Assembly: GCA_903821875.1 (NCBI GenBank)
Contig: CAIJMU010000057.1
Coordinates: forward strand, 1 to 64,000
Source of the DNA: an uncultured Spirochaetota bacterium
Lineage (GTDB): Bacteria; Spirochaetota; Spirochaetia; Treponematales; Rectinemataceae
Length of the DNA stretch: 64,000 nt
Direction: 5' to 3'
Shown: positions 45,885 through 53,333 of the stretch, one piece after another
Layout of the letters: the number at the start of each line of letters is the position of its first letter
Position numbering within the stretch: the stretch's first letter is position 1
Notes under the pieces: generated by a model
What the model was told of the DNA's origin: nothing
The model's database searches: none
Seen by the model: only the letters and a program-made list of their open reading frames with translations
Made by a program: the position numbers and the translations under genes

Positions 45885-47132
45885 CTACGGCAGGAAGCGG
45901 CTGCGGACCGACCAGAGGCCGGCAGCCGGGTTGGGCACATAGAATGCTTCCCCGCCTTCCACCTGGTTCAGGCCTGGCACGAGCTCTGGCACTTTCCATC
46001 GGGCTTCCTCGGCAGCCAGGTCGCGCCACCGGAAACCGGCAGCCTCCACCTCCTCCTGTGAGAGCCCGCCCGTGCAGTAGGAGATAGAGAAGCGGCCTTC
46101 GCTTGAGCCGTGGATGAGGTGGGCGGCTGCGGAAAGGTTGGCAGCCAGGTCGGGATCGGCGGCGACAGCGGCCAGCGTGGTGTCTGTCCCCCGATAGCCG
46201 TACTTCCGGATCAGGCGGTCGATGGCCGGGTCCTCCCCGAAGCGCTGGACGCCCGGAGCCAGGATGATGAGTTCGCCGCCATCAGCCATGGCCATCCGCA
46301 AGCGGTAGATGGCCTTGTTTCCAAGCCAGGTGGACTTGAACTCGTGGGGATCGAGGCGGACGACAGCCCGCGTGATGGGCTTGTCCAGGAGCTGGACGTT
46401 CAATCGCTGCGAAAGGGCGGCAGCCTCCTCAAGGCAGCTTCGGCCCTCCCCCGCAAAAACCCCCTTAAGGGCATCTGTCTGCCCCGATTCGTCAGGTCCG
46501 ACAACGGTGAGGGCCCAGAAGAGGGGGAGGGCCTGGGCGAATTCGCGCTCAGCATAGTCAAAGAGGGCGCGCACCGGGGTATCGAGCCTCCCCATGATCC
46601 GCTCCATCCCGAAAACGGCACCAAGGAAGTGACTTCGGTTGATGCCATCGACCCCGCCTGTTCCAACAAAGACATTTTTAGCGTGGTTGGCCATCCCAGC
46701 CACCTCGTGGGGTACTACCTGCCCAACTGAAACAATGAGGTCATGACCGCCCTCCGCCACAAGGCGATTGACCTCGGCAGGCCAGTCGTAGGAGAGCTTG
46801 CCCTCGGAGAGTTCCTGCACAAATTTGACGGGTACCCGACCCAGGGTGACGAGATCCTTCCTCCAATCATGGACGCGGAAGAGGGAGGCTTGCACAGCGG
46901 GGTACATTGCAGTGATTTCGGCCGATGACATGGCTTCGTGCGTGCCGAGGGCCGGCAGGACATCGGTCAAGGCTCCTCCGTAGTACTCGCAAAGAAGGCC
47001 GAGCACGATCCCGGCCCTCGATCTCCCCCGGGTCGCATCCGGGACCAGGGCCAGAACCCGCCTGCGCCGGCCGAGACGGTCGAGGGCGGGGAATAGGCTT
47101 TCACGGACAAGCTCAGTCTCAGGATCGCTCAT
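45885..47132 (-). CDS. LarA-family (nickel-pincer lactate racemase-like) protein
   Basis: 415 residues matching the DUF2088/LarA family: PDATRG near residue 32, QVVPHEVAGMANHAKNVFVGTGGVDGINRSHFLGAV (cofactor-binding Lys and catalytic His region), and the C-terminal HLIHGSSEGRFSISYCTGGLSQEEVE. LarA racemises lactate with a nickel pincer nucleotide; homologues act on other 2-hydroxy acids, so the substrate is open. No larB/C/E maturation genes are in the window. A perfect 12-mer repeat (46190-46201) encodes GTDT in an alpha-helical linker without obvious length change. Confidence 0.85.
   Translation of the reverse strand: MSDPETELVRESLFPALDRLGRRRRVLALVPDATRGRSRAGIVLGLLCEYYGGALTDVLPALGTHEAMSSAEITAMYPAVQASLFRVHDWRKDLVTLGRVPVKFVQELSEGKLSYDWPAEVNRLVAEGGHDLIVSVGQVVPHEVAGMANHAKNVFVGTGGVDGINRSHFLGAVFGMERIMGRLDTPVRALFDYAEREFAQALPLFWALTVVGPDESGQTDALKGVFAGEGRSCLEEAAALSQRLNVQLLDKPITRAVVRLDPHEFKSTWLGNKAIYRLRMAMADGGELIILAPGVQRFGEDPAIDRLIRKYGYRGTDTTLAAVAADPDLAANLSAAAHLIHGSSEGRFSISYCTGGLSQEEVEAAGFRWRDLAAEEARWKVPELVPGLNQVEGGEAFYVPNPAAGLWSVRSRFLP
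46190..46201 (-). repeat. 12-mer repeat inside larA-like gene
   Basis: Perfect GTGTCTGTCCCC on the plus strand; GTDT in the gene sense. Confidence 0.85.
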
Positions 47133-47180
47133 GTTTCGATACTAGCACGGCCCTTCCTGGTGCTCCAGACAGCTTCGGAC

Positions 47181-47235
47181 GGGGACAGACACCATTGTCC
47201 GGGCATTCTGGCCAGCATGCAGGGTGTCTGTCCCC
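47181..47235. repeat. Inverted pair of 12-mer repeats (REP-like hairpin)
   Basis: GGGGACAGACAC at 47181-47192 and its exact complement at 47224-47235, separated by 31 bases. The arms extend slightly (ACGGGGACAGACACC versus GGTGTCTGTCCCCGT), so the RNA or single-stranded DNA can form a stem of about 15 bp. Located between the divergent larA-like and ferredoxin-domain genes. Confidence 0.9.
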
Positions 47236-47354
47236 GTTGGTCGGCCAAGCCCCTTGTTGGAAACTTTCCTTTCAGTAGCATGTGTTACCGCAATGTCTGT
47301 CACCCCGTGCCATTATGGCCCATGCAACATATTTCCATTTCTGGAGGCTCCTAC

Positions 47355-48242
47355 ATGGCCAAGCGGCAGATCATCGAAATCGACGAAGAAACATGCACGG
47401 GCTGCGGCGACTGTGCGACAGGCTGCCCTGAAGGCGCGCTCAGGATCATAGAGGGTAAGGCACGCATGGTCGGTGAGAATCTCTGTGATGGACTGGGGGC
47501 CTGCATCGGCACCTGCCCCGTCGGTGCGATCACCATCGTTGAGCGGGAGGCGGAACCCTACGACGAGGCCAAGGTCATGGAAGGCATCGCAAAGCTTGGC
47601 CACAAAGTAATCGCCGCCCACCTCGAACACCTGTTGCATCATGGCCAGGATCTCTATGTCCGGCAGGCCCTGGCATGGATGGAGGGCCAGGGCATCGAAA
47701 CGAAGGGCTTCAGCTTCGGGAAACAGGGAAAACAGGGACAGACAGCGCATTTCGATGCCTGCCCAGGTTCAGCTCCCCGTCGGTTCACGCCCCTCGCACC
47801 TGGCAAGACCCAGGAAACGGTGTCTGTCCCCGTGCAGGCTGGTCTTCAAGCTGGCGGCACAACCCCTTCGGCCCTCGCCTCCTGGCCGATCCAGCTCCAC
47901 CTCATCAACCCGAAGGCGACGCAGTTCGCCGACGCCGACATACTCATTGCGGCTGATTGCACAGCCTTTGCCCTTGGCAGCTTCCATGCCGAGCTCTTGG
48001 CCGGAAAGAGCCTCGTCATCGCCTGCCCCAAGCTCGACCAGGGTCGCGAGGTCTATGTCGACAAACTAACCGCCCTTTTTGCGAACGCAAGGTCGGTTAC
48101 GGTCGCTATCATGGAAGTACCCTGCTGCTCTGGCCTCCTCAAGCTCGCCCTCGAAGCACGGGAAGCAGGCCCCCGAAAGCCGGCGCTGGACACAGTAGTC
48201 GTGGGAATCCAGGGGGAAGTGCGGAGGCGCGAGAACCGCTAG
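47355..48242 (+). CDS. 4Fe-4S dicluster-domain protein of the anaerobe type, function unknown
   Basis: 295 residues: two adjacent 4Fe-4S motifs near residues 14-55 (CTGCGDCATGCPEGA and CDGLGACIGTCPVGA), an AEPYDE linker and helical segment, then a C-terminal domain with WPIQLHLINP, ADILIAADCTAFA and MEVPCCSGL. This architecture is common in strict anaerobes but its reaction is not established. GGAGG precedes ATG 47355. The linker between DACPGS and WPIQLHL carries extra sequence bounded by a degenerate (about 47736-47755) and a perfect (47820-47831) 12-mer repeat. Followed by tatD and tcdA-like genes. Confidence 0.85.
   Translation: MAKRQIIEIDEETCTGCGDCATGCPEGALRIIEGKARMVGENLCDGLGACIGTCPVGAITIVEREAEPYDEAKVMEGIAKLGHKVIAAHLEHLLHHGQDLYVRQALAWMEGQGIETKGFSFGKQGKQGQTAHFDACPGSAPRRFTPLAPGKTQETVSVPVQAGLQAGGTTPSALASWPIQLHLINPKATQFADADILIAADCTAFALGSFHAELLAGKSLVIACPKLDQGREVYVDKLTALFANARSVTVAIMEVPCCSGLLKLALEAREAGPRKPALDTVVVGIQGEVRRRENR
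47820..47831 (-). repeat. 12-mer repeat inside ferredoxin-domain gene
   Basis: Perfect GTGTCTGTCCCC; translated VSVPV in the linker of the gene. Confidence 0.85.
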
Positions 48243-48265
48243 GACCACTTTTTCTTGCATCGGAG

Positions 48266-49069
48266 ATGCCCCACGGCTATCCTCAGGTCGTGCCTGCAGC
48301 TCCGCTTGTCGATACCCACATCCACTTCCGTGATCTCCACGAAAGGGACCCGGATTTCCCGGAGCGCTTTGCCGCCTCGGGGATACAAGCCTGTGCAGCA
48401 AGCCATGCGAGGGAGGAGTTCCTTTGGACTGAAGGCCTTCGCTCCAAGGGCCTTGAGTTTTCGACGAGCCTCGGGATCCACCCCCAATCGCCGTCCATGA
48501 ATCACGCCAATTTCATTTCGGAGGCCGTCCGCCAGGGCAGGGTCGATTTCATCGGGGAGGCCGGCTTCGATTTTTTCGGCGACTGCCCCGAACGGGTGCG
48601 CAGCCCCGAAAACGAGGCCATCCAGCGGGAAGCCTTCGAATTCCAGCTCGAGCTGGCCCTCGCGAACGGCCTGCCCCTCCTCATCCATGTCCGAAAGGCC
48701 CTGGACCTAATCTTCGCATATTCGCGCCGCCTGGCCCGGCTTCAGGCAGCGGTGTTCCACTCCTGGCCCGGGACGCCTGATGAGGCCGAGGCCCTCATCA
48801 GGCAGGGAATACCCGCCTACTTCTCCTTTGGTTCAATTGTCATGAACGGGCATAAACGCGCGATGGCCAGCCTGGCAGTACTGCCGGCGGACAGGATACT
48901 GTCGGAAACCGACGCCCCCTGGCAGCCGCCGAGGGGCTCCCACTTCTGCCGCTTCGAGGACCTCGGACGCATCGTCGATTCGCTCGCGGCAGTCCGCGAC
49001 GTCGGACCTGAGAAGCTCAGGGAGGATATCCTGGCCACATGGGTATCCATACAGGGAGGCGCGGGTTGA
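48266..49069 (+). CDS. TatD-family metal-dependent hydrolase
   Basis: About 267 residues, amidohydrolase-fold TatD protein: metal ligands in DTHIHF, GEAGFDF, HVRKA, FHSWPG and SETDAPW, all in order. TatD proteins are Mg-dependent DNases or deacylases; the precise substrate is not given by sequence. Start ATG 48266 is crowded by GGAG; GTG 48290 is a possible alternative. Its stop overlaps the following gene's TTG start. Confidence 0.9.
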   Translation: MPHGYPQVVPAAPLVDTHIHFRDLHERDPDFPERFAASGIQACAASHAREEFLWTEGLRSKGLEFSTSLGIHPQSPSMNHANFISEAVRQGRVDFIGEAGFDFFGDCPERVRSPENEAIQREAFEFQLELALANGLPLLIHVRKALDLIFAYSRRLARLQAAVFHSWPGTPDEAEALIRQGIPAYFSFGSIVMNGHKRAMASLAVLPADRILSETDAPWQPPRGSHFCRFEDLGRIVDSLAAVRDVGPEKLREDILATWVSIQGGAG

Positions 49070-49824
49070 GCTTCAGGGAGCGAACGGCCATCATAGCGGG
49101 AGAAGCGGGCATGGAAGCCCTCGAGAAGGCCTCCGTCGCGGTCTACGGCCTCGGCGGTGTCGGCGGCGCAGCGGCCATGGACCTCGTCCGCGCGGGCATC
49201 GGTAGGATCGTCGCCATGGATTTCGACAGGGTGCAGGAATCGAACCTGAACCGCCTCTGCTTTGCCTACCTCGAGGATGTCGGCCTTCCCAAGGCCGCGG
49301 TCTTCGCCAGACGTGCCCTTTCCATCAACCCCGGCATCGCCGTCGAGGCGCGCGAGACCTTCATGTCAGGCGTGGATGCTGCAGCTTTTATTGTCAATTG
49401 TGACATCCACCTCGACTGCATCGACGCGCTCAACCCCAAGATAAGCCTCCTGGCCGCGCTCGCTGAAGGGGGTGCGACCTTCGCCTCAAGCCTCGGCACC
49501 GCGGGCCGCCTCGATCCCGGCCGGCTCCGCCTGGGTACGGTCTGGGAAAGCCACGGCTGCCCCCTTGCGCGCGAAGTGCGCAACCGGCTCAGGCGCCGGG
49601 GCGTCACAGCGGATTTCCCTGCGGTCTGGAGCGACGAGGAGGCTGCACGGCCCCGCCCGAGGCCAGAAGGCGCGGCGGAGGCCCAGACCGCACCGGGACG
49701 GGTGCGGAACATCATGGGTTCCAGCCCCTGCGTGCCCCAGGCTGCCGGACACCTCCTCGCCGCCTGGGCAATACGCCTGATACTGGGGCAGGATTCCGAG
49801 AGACTGCATGAACAATCCAATTAG
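49066..49824 (+). CDS. TcdA-like E1/ThiF-family protein (tRNA t6A dehydratase family)
   Basis: About 252 residues with the E1-like nucleotide-binding motif GLGGVGGAAAMDLVRAGIG, MDFDRVQESNLNR and the TcdA-typical CPLAREVRNRLRRRGV. TcdA converts t6A37 in tRNA to its cyclic form using ATP. I chose TTG 49066 because GGGAGG lies at the right distance and homology begins there (LSFRERTAIIAGEAGMEAL); ATG 49039 lies deep inside tatD. The end overlaps the next gene by 17 bases. Confidence 0.85.
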   Translation: MSFRERTAIIAGEAGMEALEKASVAVYGLGGVGGAAAMDLVRAGIGRIVAMDFDRVQESNLNRLCFAYLEDVGLPKAAVFARRALSINPGIAVEARETFMSGVDAAAFIVNCDIHLDCIDALNPKISLLAALAEGGATFASSLGTAGRLDPGRLRLGTVWESHGCPLAREVRNRLRRRGVTADFPAVWSDEEAARPRPRPEGAAEAQTAPGRVRNIMGSSPCVPQAAGHLLAAWAIRLILGQDSERLHEQSN

Positions 49825-50968
49825 GCCCTTCAAGCTCGAGCGCTTCTTTGCGCGACATGAATTCACGGCGAGGCGCCTTCTGTGCTCCTCGGACTGCGAG
49901 TCGATCTCCGTGGGCGAGCTCCTCGCCATGGAGCCGGGTGCGGGAGAAGGACTCTCTGCCTTCCGCCTTGGCTACACCGAGACTCGGGGGGCACCTGCCC
50001 TCCGCGAGGCAATCGCCTCCCTCCATGCCCCGGAAGGATCTGGCGGACCGGGACCCGACGGAATCTTCGTCCACGCGGGTGCAGCCGAGGGAGTGCTCAA
50101 CCTTCTGGCCTCCATCCTCGGGCCCAAAGACCACGTCATCGTGGGCGAGCCGGCCTACCAGTCCCTGGCCGAGCTTCCCCGATGGCTCGGCGCGGCGGTG
50201 AGCCCCTGGCGGATCAGGAACGACGGCAAGCGGTGGCGCTTCGATCCCGACGATCTCCACCGCCTCCTGGCGGCACGGACAAAGCTCGTAATACTGAACG
50301 TTCCGCACAACCCGACCGGCGCCCTGCCCACCCACGCGGAATTCGACGCCATCATCTCGCTCTGCCGGAAAGGCGGCGCCATCCTCCTTGTGGACGAGGT
50401 CTACCGCCTCCTTGAGCGCGATCCGGCCCGCAGGCTTCCTCCCGTCTGCGAGGCCTACGAGAACGGAGTTTCGCTCAACGTGCTGTCGAAAAGCGCAGGC
50501 CTGGCGGGCCTGCGCATCGGATGGCTCGCCACGCGGAGAAGGGACATCCTCGACGCAGTGGCGGATTTCAAGGACTACAACTCCATCTGTTCATCAGGCC
50601 CGAGCGAGTTCCTCGCCGGCATCGCGCTCCGTAACCTCGAGCGCATCGTCGGAAGGAACCGCCGCATCTGTGCAGAGAACCTCCATGCCTTCGAAGCCTT
50701 CGTCCACGACCATCCAGGCTTCGCGACCCTCGTCCCCCCCGAAGGCTCCTCCGTCTGCTTCCCGAGGCTCGGTGGAAGGGCCGAGGCGGACTTCGGCGGG
50801 GATGCGGAAGCCATGGCGCTCGCCCTGCTCGGATCCACCGGCGTTCTCCTCCTCCCTGGAGCGGACTGCGGCTCGGAACCGGCCCACTTCCGTGTAGGCT
50901 TTGGCCGAGCAGATTTCAGGGAGGGTCTCGCGGAACTCGAGGCATGGGTACTGGCCCGGGGCTACTGA
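49808..50968 (+). CDS. PLP-dependent class I/II aminotransferase
   Basis: 386 residues, fold type I. The PLP lysine is in NVLSKSAGLAGLRIGWLA; other marks are LNVPHNPTGALP, LVDEVYR and the terminal HFRVGFGR. The overall pattern resembles aminotransferases grouped with capreomycidine-synthase-like enzymes, but substrate cannot be assigned. It overlaps the tcdA-like gene by 17 bases, so is translated with it. Confidence 0.88.
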   Translation: MNNPIRPFKLERFFARHEFTARRLLCSSDCESISVGELLAMEPGAGEGLSAFRLGYTETRGAPALREAIASLHAPEGSGGPGPDGIFVHAGAAEGVLNLLASILGPKDHVIVGEPAYQSLAELPRWLGAAVSPWRIRNDGKRWRFDPDDLHRLLAARTKLVILNVPHNPTGALPTHAEFDAIISLCRKGGAILLVDEVYRLLERDPARRLPPVCEAYENGVSLNVLSKSAGLAGLRIGWLATRRRDILDAVADFKDYNSICSSGPSEFLAGIALRNLERIVGRNRRICAENLHAFEAFVHDHPGFATLVPPEGSSVCFPRLGGRAEADFGGDAEAMALALLGSTGVLLLPGADCGSEPAHFRVGFGRADFREGLAELEAWVLARGY

Positions 50969-50984
50969 GCCTGAAAGCCGAGGT

Positions 50985-52226
50985 CTAGACCGCGGCCCCG
51001 AAAAGGAAGCGCCGGGGATTGGTGGAACAGAGCCGCAGCTTCAGCTCGTCCGGGAGTCCCGAGGCCGAGAAGTCCCGCAGGTAGTCCGTATAGGATCTCG
51101 ACTTGAGCAGGCTCATGGGAAAATCCGTCCCGAAGAGGAGCCGGTCGGCTATCGGGGTCCCTCCCCTGTCCTCGCTTTCCAGGAGTTCCTGGAGCTGGCG
51201 ATAATAGCCTGGTTCGGAGCCGTTGAAGGAAATATCGGCGTAGACCCCGGGATACTCGTGCATGAACGCGATGATGGTACGCGACCAGGAACGCTGCGGT
51301 GCCTCCCCGATCTGATTCGCATACCGCATCCCGAAATGGGCGAAGTTGACCCTGAGGTCTGGATGGCGGGCCAGCGGCTCCTTCCAGCGATCGGGTGACC
51401 CGATGGTCCAGGCCTCTTCGAGCGGGACGCTACGCAGGCCTTGATCGTCACAATGCGTAACGATCGGGATGCCACGCTGCGCGCAGAATCCGAACAGGAA
51501 GTCTGCCTTGTCACGCTCCTGTCCCTCGGTTGGCCACGGGTCGAAGCCAAGCGGCGGATACAGCTTTACTCCCGCGAAGGCAGCGTCCGTCGGATCCCCG
51601 GAGGACCACCCAGCCATGGAGGCGAAACCCCGGGTTGAAGCCTCCTCTCCGGGCTTCCAGCCATGGAAGGCCGATTCGAGCATGGACCGCAGGTCATGCA
51701 TCCCATGGCAGGCGGTGTTCACGCCGAGGAAGGGGCGGATCTCAAGTAGTCCCCCCGGTCGCGAGCGCCGGTACGCGGCGATGCCCTCAAGTAGGTCATC
51801 CACCTGGTGCTCGACATGCTTTTGTGGTTGCCGGTCGTAATAGTTCTCGGTCGGGAAATCCTCTCTCCTTCCAAAATCGATGACGAGCGGAACAACCAGG
51901 ATGCGGCTGAACTCGAGCCCTCCGACCTTAAGCCGGCCTTCCTGGACGAGGGGATCAGGATCACCAGGCCTGGCAAAGCGCCCCAGGAGGTCGTCCTCGA
52001 CGAGCTCAAGGATCTCGTCGCCCTCGCGCTCGAGTACGGCGAGGAAATTCCTGAATCGTTCCCCACCCTTCGAAACGAGACTCGCAAGGACGAAATTCGG
52101 GGAACTCACCTGGCTGTAGATCGCCTCGAGCCGCCGATGCCTGAGCCATTCCATATAGCCAAGGAAATCCGGATGCGAGAGCCCGAAAACATGGCAGTGG
52201 GCATCGATGAAAAGGAGCGAATCCAT
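50985..52226 (-). CDS. Amidohydrolase-2 family metal hydrolase
   Basis: 413 residues, TIM-barrel amidohydrolase: FIDAHCHVF at the N-terminus, KLYPPLGF, IVTHCDD, NFAHFG and the final LLFGTDFPMSL. Family members hydrolyse or decarboxylate cyclic and aromatic acids; no specific substrate can be named. GAGG lies 7 bases before ATG. Convergent with the aminotransferase gene, only 16 bases apart. Confidence 0.85.
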   Translation of the reverse strand: MDSLLFIDAHCHVFGLSHPDFLGYMEWLRHRRLEAIYSQVSSPNFVLASLVSKGGERFRNFLAVLEREGDEILELVEDDLLGRFARPGDPDPLVQEGRLKVGGLEFSRILVVPLVIDFGRREDFPTENYYDRQPQKHVEHQVDDLLEGIAAYRRSRPGGLLEIRPFLGVNTACHGMHDLRSMLESAFHGWKPGEEASTRGFASMAGWSSGDPTDAAFAGVKLYPPLGFDPWPTEGQERDKADFLFGFCAQRGIPIVTHCDDQGLRSVPLEEAWTIGSPDRWKEPLARHPDLRVNFAHFGMRYANQIGEAPQRSWSRTIIAFMHEYPGVYADISFNGSEPGYYRQLQELLESEDRGGTPIADRLLFGTDFPMSLLKSRSYTDYLRDFSASGLPDELKLRLCSTNPRRFLFGAAV

Positions 52227-52263
52227 TCAGGGCCTCTTTGATCGCAAGGATAGCGTCCGCAAA

Positions 52264-52290
52264 GCCGGGTGTCTGTCCCCGCAACCCGGC
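52264..52290. repeat. Hairpin with the 12-mer repeat in its loop
   Basis: GCCGGGT (52264-52270) pairs with ACCCGGC (52284-52290); the perfect 12-mer GTGTCTGTCCCC (52269-52280) starts inside the stem and fills the loop. Lies between the PD-(D/E)XK gene and the amidohydrolase gene. Confidence 0.85.
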
Positions 52291-52324
52291 TCCGAGCCCC
52301 AGCGCTGCCTCGAAAAGGTGGACT

Positions 52325-53188
52325 TCAGGAAGTCGGAATGGGGCTGGCTGTGGATCTGCCTTTTGGAAGGGCAGGCTGGTAAGTCTTCCGCCTTCCCCTC
52401 CTTCCGGCTTCGACAAGTAATCCCGCCTTTGAAAGGCAATAGAGGATCTGGCGCGCCTGCTCAGCTCCGATGTCCAAAGCCACGCCAAGACTCGCGGAAT
52501 CGCAGGGCCATGCGAGACTGGGCGGGATCAGCTTGAGCCAGGAAGCCTTTCCCTTGAAAGCGTGGGAATCGAGAACCTCGACAAGCTCCCGGGTCAGCAC
52601 CCGATCGCCCTTCTTGCGCCAGGTCCAGCGAGCGTCCCGGATGCGGAGCTCGCGTGTGCGAACCAGAATGACCTCGATTGTTACATTCCGCGCACCAATG
52701 AGGGCTGGGGCAAGGATGAGCTCCTCGAAAACCGACAGGAGGGTTCCGCGCTTGGGACTCTTTCTTTCCGATATCAGCTCACCAGTCTCTGGATCTATGC
52801 GGGCGATCGTGCATTCCACAACGACTGGGTGGACAACCCTGACTGGAGCTTTCCTTGCCAACTCGAGTACTTTCGCCTCGATCCTGTCGAATCGCTTTGT
52901 CTGCACTTCAACGCACTCGCCCCCAGATCGCAGGAGGTCCACGATCTTCCCGTCGAGGCTCACCTCAAGCCTGTCCCCCGGCCGGGCCAGCCATACCTTT
53001 AGCGAGGCGTGAAGGGCACTCTCTGACCAGGTGTTGATTCCCTCGGTTTCCGAATCGAGTTCTATCGACGCCTCCGCAAATTCCTGCGGGCTCGGCGAAA
53101 GAATGCCCGGTCGATGGACGCTTTCAGGCCCCAGATAGCCCAGAGATGCTTCGGCAACCTCATCGGAGGCCTTGCGGGAAAGTCTCAT
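52325..53188 (-). CDS. Uncharacterised PD-(D/E)XK-like protein with C-terminal winged helix
   Basis: About 287 residues. An N-terminal alpha/beta core shows a restriction-endonuclease-like pattern: SESALHASLKVWL, GDRLEVSLDGKIVDLL, CVEVQTKRF, that is E, D and ExQ-T placed as in PD-(D/E)XK nucleases. The middle (KSPKRGTLLSVFEELILAPAL) is conserved in style with hypothetical proteins of many bacteria that I recall only as uncharacterised. The C-terminus looks like a winged helix (GAEQARQILYCLSKAGLLVEAGRRGRRKTYQ). Nuclease activity is unproven. ATG 53188 is used; no strong ribosome site. Confidence 0.72.
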   Translation of the reverse strand: MRLSRKASDEVAEASLGYLGPESVHRPGILSPSPQEFAEASIELDSETEGINTWSESALHASLKVWLARPGDRLEVSLDGKIVDLLRSGGECVEVQTKRFDRIEAKVLELARKAPVRVVHPVVVECTIARIDPETGELISERKSPKRGTLLSVFEELILAPALIGARNVTIEVILVRTRELRIRDARWTWRKKGDRVLTRELVEVLDSHAFKGKASWLKLIPPSLAWPCDSASLGVALDIGAEQARQILYCLSKAGLLVEAGRRGRRKTYQPALPKGRSTASPIPTS

Positions 53189-53228
53189 CGCCAACTATCG
53201 CCTGCGAAGCTTGCAATCGGCAAGCATG

Positions 53229-53275
53229 GGGGACAGACACTCCAATCTGGATGCCGCCTGGCCGGGGACAGGCAC
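53229..53275 (+). repeat. Direct pair of 12-mer repeats upstream of formate dehydrogenase gene
   Basis: Perfect GGGGACAGACAC at 53229-53240 and a one-mismatch copy at 53264-53275, 35 bases apart in the same orientation, in the intergenic region. Confidence 0.85.
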
Positions 53276-53333
53276 CAGCGAAGCCCGCCGGGATCAGTTG
53301 CCGCGCAGGGCATGAATTTGCATACTCTCGGAC

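Noticed and set aside
47160-47354. Longer start for the ferredoxin-domain gene
   Set aside because: The extra codons run through the inverted 12-mer pair; GGAGG is placed for ATG 47355.
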